Shown here: positions 59,101 through 64,000 of the stretch, piece after piece
Numbering within the stretch: position 1 is the first letter of the stretch
Layout of the letters: each line of letters starts with the position of its first letter
The notes under the pieces: generated by a model
Database searches by the model: none
What the model was told of the DNA's origin: nothing
Seen by the model: the letters and a program-made list of their open reading frames with translations, nothing else
Position numbers and translations under genes: made by a program
Assembly (NCBI GenBank): GCA_031373255.1
Contig: JANMMJ010000068.1
Span: 14,511-78,510, forward strand
Reading direction: 5' to 3'
Source of the DNA: JANMMJ01 sp031373255
GTDB taxonomy: Bacteria > Pseudomonadota > Alphaproteobacteria > Rhizobiales > Aestuariivirgaceae
DNA: 64,000 nucleotides

Positions 59101-59481
59101 ATGAAAACGTTCATTTCAGCGGCTGCATTTCTTGTACTCGCGGCAACTTCGGCACAAGCCCAGGACGCGGCCGCGGGCGAGAAAGTCTTCAAGAAGTGCA
59201 TGGCGTGCCATGCCGTGGGCGATGGTGCCGCCAACAAGGTCGGCCCGGTTCTGAACGGCGTAATTGGCCGTACCGCAGGCACTGCGGCTGATTTCAATTA
59301 TTCGCAAGGCATGAAAGACGCGGGCGCTGGCGGCCTGGTGTGGAACGACGAAACCTTGGGCAAATACCTTGAGAACCCAAAAGCGTTCATCAAGGGCAAC
59401 AAGATGGCCTTTGCCGGCCTGAAAAAGGAAGATGAACGCGCCAACGTCATCGCATTCCTGAAGACCCATTCGCCACAGTAG
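59101..59481 (+). CDS. Class I cytochrome c (cytochrome c2-like)
   Basis: A 126-residue periplasmic cytochrome. The signal peptide ends near residue 21 (SAQAQD). The haem site is KKCMACHAVGDGAANKVGP with CMACH near 33-37, and the axial Met is in GNKMAFAGLKKEDERANVIAFL near 103. It has the features of cytochrome c2/c550 of alphaproteobacteria and could carry electrons from XoxG to a terminal oxidase. An ATG at 59080 is also in frame, but the one at 59101 gives a normal signal sequence. Confidence 0.92.
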   Translation: MKTFISAAAFLVLAATSAQAQDAAAGEKVFKKCMACHAVGDGAANKVGPVLNGVIGRTAGTAADFNYSQGMKDAGAGGLVWNDETLGKYLENPKAFIKGNKMAFAGLKKEDERANVIAFLKTHSPQ

Positions 59482-59487
59482 ATAATC

Positions 59488-60270
59488 CTGCCCCGCTTTG
59501 CCGCCAACTATTCGATGATGTTCAACGAGGTGCCATTCCTCGAGCGCATCGAATTGGCGGCGAGGGCGGGGTTTGAAGCTGTCGAGTGCCTGTTTCCCTT
59601 TGTAGAAGATGCAGATTTACTCGCTGCCCGGCTCAAGGCAGCGGGCGTGCCGCAGGTCTTGTTCAACGTCCCGCCGGGAGACTGGGACAAGGGCGAACGC
59701 GGTTTTGGCGCTCTGCCGGACCGGCGCGATGACTTCCGAAAATCAATGCACCTGGCATTGCGCTATGCATCGGTATTGCAGTGCCCGCGTATACACGTGA
59801 TGGCAGGGATACCACGCGCCGCTGACGATCTCTCGGACTGCCGCGAGGCCTTCATCGAAAATCTGCAATGGGCGTCCGAGCAAGCCAAACAGCATGGAGT
59901 CACCCTGCTGCTCGAGCCGCTCAATCCGACCGATATGCCTGGATATTTTCTCAATTCCGTGCCGCAGGCAGCGGAGATTATTGCTGCCGTTGATCGGAAG
60001 AACGTGGCCTATCAGTTTGATGCCTATCATGTGCAGATGACCCAGGGCCGTATTATCGAGACCTTCAAAACCATGCTTCCTTTCATCCAGCACATTCAGA
60101 TTTCCGGCGTCCCTGGAAGATGCGAGCCGGACGCTTATCAGGAGATAAATTTTCCATATCTTTTCAATCTGATAGATGAGAGCGGTTACACTGGCTGGGT
60201 TGGCTGTGAGTATCGCCCGCGCAGTGGCACTGAAAAGGGCCTGCAATGGTACCGGGACTTGCTTCGCTAG
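59488..60270 (+). CDS. hyi: Hydroxypyruvate isomerase family protein, probable non-canonical start
   Basis: A TIM-barrel sugar isomerase of the Hyi/xylose isomerase-like type that interconverts hydroxypyruvate and tartronate semialdehyde. Metal ligands and family motifs include LLLEPLNPTDMPGYFL near 145, VAYQFDAYHVQM near 175, ISGVPGRCEPDAYQEINF near 205 and VGCEYRPRSGTEKGLQW near 235. The first ATG is at 59515, but family members start with PRFAANxSMMF, and this sequence (PRFAANYSMMF) continues upstream in frame to CTG 59488. No ATG, GTG or TTG exists in frame before the TAG at 59479. A CTG start is therefore likely. A start at 59515 would remove the first beta strand. Confidence 0.82.
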   Translation: MPRFAANYSMMFNEVPFLERIELAARAGFEAVECLFPFVEDADLLAARLKAAGVPQVLFNVPPGDWDKGERGFGALPDRRDDFRKSMHLALRYASVLQCPRIHVMAGIPRAADDLSDCREAFIENLQWASEQAKQHGVTLLLEPLNPTDMPGYFLNSVPQAAEIIAAVDRKNVAYQFDAYHVQMTQGRIIETFKTMLPFIQHIQISGVPGRCEPDAYQEINFPYLFNLIDESGYTGWVGCEYRPRSGTEKGLQWYRDLLR

Positions 60271-60301
60271 CGCCTGAAATGACCTTAGCAAGCGCATCAG
60301 A

Positions 60302-61789
60302 ATGAATTTCCTTGCCATCGACCTGGGCACGTCGGCGGTTAAGGCCTTGGTCGTGGACGAACGCCAGCACGTTCTCGCGACCTCCACTGTTCCGTTGAGC
60401 ACCAGCCGCCTGCATCCTCACTGGTCGGAGCAGGATCCTGAAGATTGGTGGACCGCTGTTTGCAGCGCAATTGATCAATTGCGGGCGGCTGCCGGCAAGA
60501 ACTGGCAGGCAATCGCTGCCATCGGCCTGTCCGGCCAGATGCATGGAGCGGTATTGCTCGGTGGCGATGATCTGCCGGTGCGGCCGGCCATCCTCTGGAA
60601 CGATGGCCGCGCTCATGCCGAAGCGGCGTTGCTGCTGGAGCGGATACCGGGGATCGGCGAGATATCCGGAGTTCCACCGACGGCGAGTTTCACTGCGCCC
60701 AAGCTGCTCTGGCTGCAGCGCCATGAACCGGATACTTGGCGAAAAACAAGGCGGATCGTTTTGCCGAAGGATTATATCCGTCTCAAAATCACGGGAATCT
60801 GCGCAACCGATATGTGCGATGCGGCAGGGAGCCTGCTTTTTGATAGCGGCAACAGGATATGGTCAAAAACCATCATGGCTGCCTGCAACACGTCGCCGGA
60901 GATGTTGCCGCGGGCCATGGAGGGAGCTGCTGTTTCGGGCAATCTTCGCGCGGATATCGCCAGCGCCTGGGGCCTGCCTCAAACAGGCATTCCTGTGGCG
61001 GCCGGTGCCGGCGACGCAGCCGCAGGAGCCATCGGCATTGGCGCGATCAATGACGGAGACGCTTTCATTTCTCTCGGCACCTCGTCCCAGTACTTCATCA
61101 CGCGCAATGCTTACGCGCCAGCCCCGGCGTCCATGCTTCACACATTCTGTCACGGCCTGCCGGAACGCTGGTTCCAGATGGCCGCATTGTTGAATGGTGC
61201 AAGCTGTCTCGCCTGGATTGCATCGGTAATGGGTGCTGCGGACGATATCGAGGGCCTGCTCCAGACCTCCGCCGATCATTACACGGCACCTTCGGCTCTC
61301 CTTTTCCTTCCCTATCTCGTGGGCGAACGAACACCGCTGAACGATCCTCATTCCAAGGGCGCGCTTTATGGGCTGACGCCGGGAGCGACCCGCAGCGACA
61401 TCGTTCAGGCCGTACTTGAAGGCGTCGCCTTTTCGCTCGGCCATTGCCAGCAGGTTCTGGCCGATGCCGGAACAACGCCAAAGGAGTTGGCGGTGATTGG
61501 CGGAGGCTCGCGAAGCCTCTATTGGATGCGGATACTCGCCAATGTGCTTGGCCGTCCTCTCACCCTTTACGAGGGTGGCGAGGTGGGCCCGGCCTTCGGA
61601 GCAGCCCGACTGGCGCGTCTGGCCGTGACCGGAGAATCCATCACTGCTGTTTGTACGCCACCGCCAGTAAAGACGCGGATCGAAGCGGACCCCGCCCTGG
61701 TTGAACAGTACCGCGAGAGATTGTCGTCCTTCAGGAAACTTTACACGTTGCTGGCTCCGGTATTTCAGCCTTCAACGCTTACTGGGTAA
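60302..61789 (+). CDS. xylB: Xylulokinase
   Basis: A 495-residue FGGY-family sugar kinase. The N-terminal phosphate loop is FLAIDLGTSAVKALVVD, the substrate motif is GLSGQMHGAVLL near 77, and LWNDGRAHAEA near 97 follows. The C-terminal ATP site has FISLGTSSQYF near 258, LPYLVGERTPLNDPHSKGALYGL near 340 and AVIGGGSRSLYWMRILANVLG near 397. All are typical of XylB. It lies 32 bases after hyi and 58 bases before a SorC-type regulator, so it belongs to a sugar or polyol utilisation block. Confidence 0.93.
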   Translation: MNFLAIDLGTSAVKALVVDERQHVLATSTVPLSTSRLHPHWSEQDPEDWWTAVCSAIDQLRAAAGKNWQAIAAIGLSGQMHGAVLLGGDDLPVRPAILWNDGRAHAEAALLLERIPGIGEISGVPPTASFTAPKLLWLQRHEPDTWRKTRRIVLPKDYIRLKITGICATDMCDAAGSLLFDSGNRIWSKTIMAACNTSPEMLPRAMEGAAVSGNLRADIASAWGLPQTGIPVAAGAGDAAAGAIGIGAINDGDAFISLGTSSQYFITRNAYAPAPASMLHTFCHGLPERWFQMAALLNGASCLAWIASVMGAADDIEGLLQTSADHYTAPSALLFLPYLVGERTPLNDPHSKGALYGLTPGATRSDIVQAVLEGVAFSLGHCQQVLADAGTTPKELAVIGGGSRSLYWMRILANVLGRPLTLYEGGEVGPAFGAARLARLAVTGESITAVCTPPPVKTRIEADPALVEQYRERLSSFRKLYTLLAPVFQPSTLTG

Positions 61790-61846
61790 GGCGGAGCCCG
61801 CAATCGATTTGACTCATGGGCCGGAGACTGGGAAACATCTCAGCCT

Positions 61847-62800
61847 ATGAGCAGAAATTCGGATGCCGAAGCCACCCGCCTGGACGACGCCGCCCGCGCC
61901 GGCTGGCTGTATTACATTGCCGGTAACACGCAGGAGGAGATTGCCAAAAAGCTGGGTATTTCGCGCCAGACGGCACAGAGGCTTGTCTCCCTATCGGTCT
62001 CCGAACGTCTGATCAAGGTCAGGCTCGATCATCCCATCGCCCGTTGCCTCGATCTGTCCCAGCGGCTGATTGCCCGCTACGGACTCGTGCTGTGCGAAGT
62101 GGTTCCTTCCGATCCGGACAATCCATCGGAAAGCGTGGGGATGGCCCAGGCCCTTGCCTCGGAAATCGAACGCCGCCTTGAGTCGCCACACCCGCGCGTC
62201 ATTGCTGTGGGTTCCGGAAAGACGTTGCGCGCTGCGGTTGAGAACCTCAACAGGATGGAGTGTCCGCAGCACAAGATCGTCTCCACCGTGGGCAATATCG
62301 CGCCGGATGGCACTGCCATCCTCTATGACGTGATCATGCGCATGGCCGAGGCCATTCAGGCTCCGCACTATCCTATTCCATTGCCGGTTATTGCCGCATC
62401 GGTGCATGAGCGTGACCTGTTTCTCTCGCAGCGTTCGGTGAGCAACGTCGTCGATCTCGCGCGCCATGCCGATGTGACGTTCATTGGCGTCGGCCATCTC
62501 GCCGAAGACGGCGGTTTGCGTCGCGACGGCTTCGTCACCCGCCAGGAACTGCGCGCGCTGGTCAAGGCTGGCGCCGTGGGCGAAGTCATCGGCTGGGCCT
62601 TCGATCAAAACGGACAGTTGATCGAAGGCCTGACCAATGACCGCGTTACCAGCGTTCCCATGACCGCGCATGCAGGGCAGCTCGTCATTGGCTCCGCCGC
62701 AGGCCGCACCAAGCAGGCGGCTGTTCTCGGCGCATTGCGCGGCAAATTGATCAACGGCCTCGTCACCAATGAAGTGATGGCCGAGTTCCTCCTCTCCTGA
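61847..62800 (+). CDS. SorC-family transcriptional regulator
   Basis: A 317-residue sugar-responsive regulator. Residues 15-65 hold the helix-turn-helix (NTQEEIAKKLGISRQTAQRLVSLSVSERLI). Residues 75-315 form the sugar-phosphate binding domain, with GSGKTLRAAVENL near 122, STVGNIAPDGTAILYDVIMRMAEAI near 143 and GVGHLAEDGGLRRDGFVTRQEL near 218. SorC proteins respond to phosphorylated sugars. It lies between xylulokinase and an ABC solute-binding protein and most likely controls both. An imperfect inverted repeat just after its stop could be an operator. Confidence 0.9.
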   Translation: MSRNSDAEATRLDDAARAGWLYYIAGNTQEEIAKKLGISRQTAQRLVSLSVSERLIKVRLDHPIARCLDLSQRLIARYGLVLCEVVPSDPDNPSESVGMAQALASEIERRLESPHPRVIAVGSGKTLRAAVENLNRMECPQHKIVSTVGNIAPDGTAILYDVIMRMAEAIQAPHYPIPLPVIAASVHERDLFLSQRSVSNVVDLARHADVTFIGVGHLAEDGGLRRDGFVTRQELRALVKAGAVGEVIGWAFDQNGQLIEGLTNDRVTSVPMTAHAGQLVIGSAAGRTKQAAVLGALRGKLINGLVTNEVMAEFLLS

Positions 62801-62834
62801 GTTTTGCCGCATCGAATTGCTGCGCCGCAAAAAC
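62801..62834. promoter_or_regulatory. Imperfect inverted repeat between the sorC-type and ABC genes
   Basis: GTTTTGC (62801-62807) and GCAAAAAC (62827-62834) form an inverted repeat with one extra A, about 90-120 bases before the solute-binding protein start. TTGACT at 62844 follows as a possible -35 box. It may be an operator of the SorC-type regulator. Confidence 0.35.
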
Positions 62835-62923
62835 GATTCCGCATTGACTCCTTGTCGCATTAAGAGTGAGTATATGCCCGCTTGATTGGCAAAAGCCCAA
62901 GCTTGCAAATGGGAGGTTCTGGA

Positions 62924-64000
62924 ATGAGGAAATTCATCACGGGTGCCGTCGGTGCCTTGGCATTTGCTGCGATGGCGTCCACCGCGCTCGCAGAAACACA
63001 ATTAACGATCGCCACCGTGAACAATGGCGACATGATCACCATGCAGAAGATGACGGATGACTTCACCGCCGCCAACCCGGATATCAAATTGAACTGGGTG
63101 ACGCTCGAAGAAAACGACCTGCGCCAGAAGGTGACGAAAGATATTTCCACCAAAGGCGGCCAGTATGATGTGCTCACCATCGGCATGTATGAAACCCCGA
63201 TCTGGGGCGCCAAGGGCTGGCTCGTCCCGCTTGCGGGCGTTGATGATCCGACAGACATTTTGCCTGCGGTAACCGCTGGCCTCTCATCCGGCGGCAAGCT
63301 CTATGCTGCTCCATTTTACGGTGAATCTTCATTCGTCATGTACCGGAAGGACCTGATGGCGAAGGCAGGGCTCACGATGCCAGAAGCACCAACATGGGAC
63401 TTCATCTTGGATGCTGCCAGGAAGATGACCGACCGCGCCAATGGCGTGAACGGTATCTGCCTGCGTGGCAAGGCCGGCTGGGGCGAAAATATGGCGTTTC
63501 TGACAACCATGGCCAATTCTTTCGGTGCCCGTTGGTTTGATGAAAACTGGAGGCCACAGTTTGATTCACCCGAATGGAAAGACACGCTCAGCACCTATCT
63601 CGCCATCATGAAGGAAGCAGGCCCAGAAGGTGCTTCAGGCAACGGCTTCTCGGAAAACCTCGCTCTGTTCCAGTCCGGCAAGTGTGGCATGTGGGCAGAC
63701 GCAACATCTGCTGGTTCCCATGTCCTTAATAAAGAAGCCAGCAAAGTGGCTGACCAAACCGGCTTCACCATGGCCCCCGACAAAGGCTTTGGCAAACGCG
63801 CAAACTGGTTGTGGGCTTGGGCGCTCGCCATTCCCGCCGGTTCGCAAAAGGTAGAGGCTGCTCAGAAATTCGTGGGTTGGGCAACCTCCAAGCACTACAC
63901 TGAATATGTGGCTTCGAAGTTGGGCTGGGCCAACGTGCCTCCAGGTACACGGACTTCGCTCTATGCGAACCCGGAATACCAGAAAGTGCCGTTTGCCGCG
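62924..64000 (+). CDS. Sugar/polyol ABC transporter solute-binding protein (partial)
   Basis: The first 359 codons of a binding protein; the gene continues past the window end. The signal peptide ends near residue 23 (STALAET). The mature part has the family 1 solute-binding fold: LTIATVNNGDMITMQKMTDDF, LAAGKLYAAPFYGESSFVMYRKDLM-like SSGGKLYAAPFYGESSFVMYR near 124-143, and KCGMWADATSAGSHV near 248. It resembles SmoE-type sorbitol/mannitol receptors. GGGAGG lies 8-12 bases before the ATG. With xylulokinase and a SorC-type regulator upstream, a polyol such as mannitol, sorbitol or xylitol is the probable substrate. Confidence 0.9.
   Translation, partial: MRKFITGAVGALAFAAMASTALAETQLTIATVNNGDMITMQKMTDDFTAANPDIKLNWVTLEENDLRQKVTKDISTKGGQYDVLTIGMYETPIWGAKGWLVPLAGVDDPTDILPAVTAGLSSGGKLYAAPFYGESSFVMYRKDLMAKAGLTMPEAPTWDFILDAARKMTDRANGVNGICLRGKAGWGENMAFLTTMANSFGARWFDENWRPQFDSPEWKDTLSTYLAIMKEAGPEGASGNGFSENLALFQSGKCGMWADATSAGSHVLNKEASKVADQTGFTMAPDKGFGKRANWLWAWALAIPAGSQKVEAAQKFVGWATSKHYTEYVASKLGWANVPPGTRTSLYANPEYQKVPFAA

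Noticed and set aside
1..64000. CRISPR arrays, tRNA or rRNA genes, prophage
   Set aside because: I saw no regularly spaced repeats, no cloverleaf or CCA-ended candidates, no rRNA-like conserved stretches and no phage structural genes.

Overview
The window looks like chromosomal DNA of a GC-rich alphaproteobacterium, most likely of the order Hyphomicrobiales. Evidence for this is the high GC content, the overlapping ATGA-type operons, GlnE, CcmIEFH and heterotetrameric sarcosine oxidase of alphaproteobacterial type, and above all the methylotrophy genes. It carries a lanthanide-type methanol dehydrogenase (XoxF) with its cytochrome, a PQQ operon, and most of a tetrahydromethanopterin (H4MPT)/methanofuran C1 pathway. 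No mxaFI genes are present. The genus cannot be fixed from the sequence alone.

Layout. (1) 1-2256: tail of a probable PepSY-type periplasmic protein, then a PhoP/PhoQ-like two-component pair. (2) 2545-11400: a C1/N-methyl catabolism region with a GlxA/GbdR-like regulator, a MetF-type reductase, a Cys/Met-metabolism PLP enzyme, and soxBDAG (sarcosine oxidase) read leftward, with a 49-residue membrane protein. (3) 11540-22283: ccmIEFH cytochrome c maturation, a DegP protease, a second two-component pair, and glnE. (4) 22288-25783: pqqABCDE, read leftward, plus a small secreted protein. (5) 26027-39319: a methanol oxidation block with xoxF, xoxG and xoxJ surrounded by nearly every accessory family known to travel with PQQ dehydrogenases: a CXXCW protein, two beta-propellers, an ABC transporter with its binding protein, a Tat-exported metallohydrolase, a SoxYZ-like carrier and a DUF1097 membrane protein. 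(6) 39388-57897: H4MPT and methanofuran genes. These include a MfnB-FolB fusion, a flavoprotein reductase, a DHPS-like protein, a DUF447 protein, fae, a CitG-like protein, two ATP-grasp ligases, mch, mtdB, mptG, a carbinolamine dehydratase homologue and fhcBADC. This cluster is interrupted at 42744-45971 by a lower-GC island carrying an IS1-type transposase, HigB, a HigA-ImmA fusion and two small genes. (7) 57946-64000: small secreted proteins, a cytochrome c2, then a sugar or polyol block (hydroxypyruvate isomerase, xylulokinase, SorC-type regulator, ABC solute-binding protein cut by the window end).

How it fits together. XoxF with PQQ oxidises methanol in the periplasm and passes electrons to XoxG, whose haem is attached by the Ccm system. 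Formaldehyde entering the cytoplasm, or made there by sarcosine oxidase, can be captured by Fae on H4MPT and oxidised by MtdB, Mch and the Fhc complex to formate. Most genes between 39388 and 53456 plausibly build the H4MPT and methanofuran cofactors themselves.

Most notable observations: the MfnB-FolB fusion, whose MfnB half lacks its Schiff-base lysine; the HigBA-ImmA island splitting the H4MPT cluster; mutually exclusive inverted repeats in the xoxF leader; a palindrome over the pqqA ribosome binding site; a cupredoxin-like protein without copper ligands; a shared TGTCGCA repeat upstream of soxB and metF; and a probable non-canonical start codon in hyi. No tRNA, rRNA or CRISPR array was seen.
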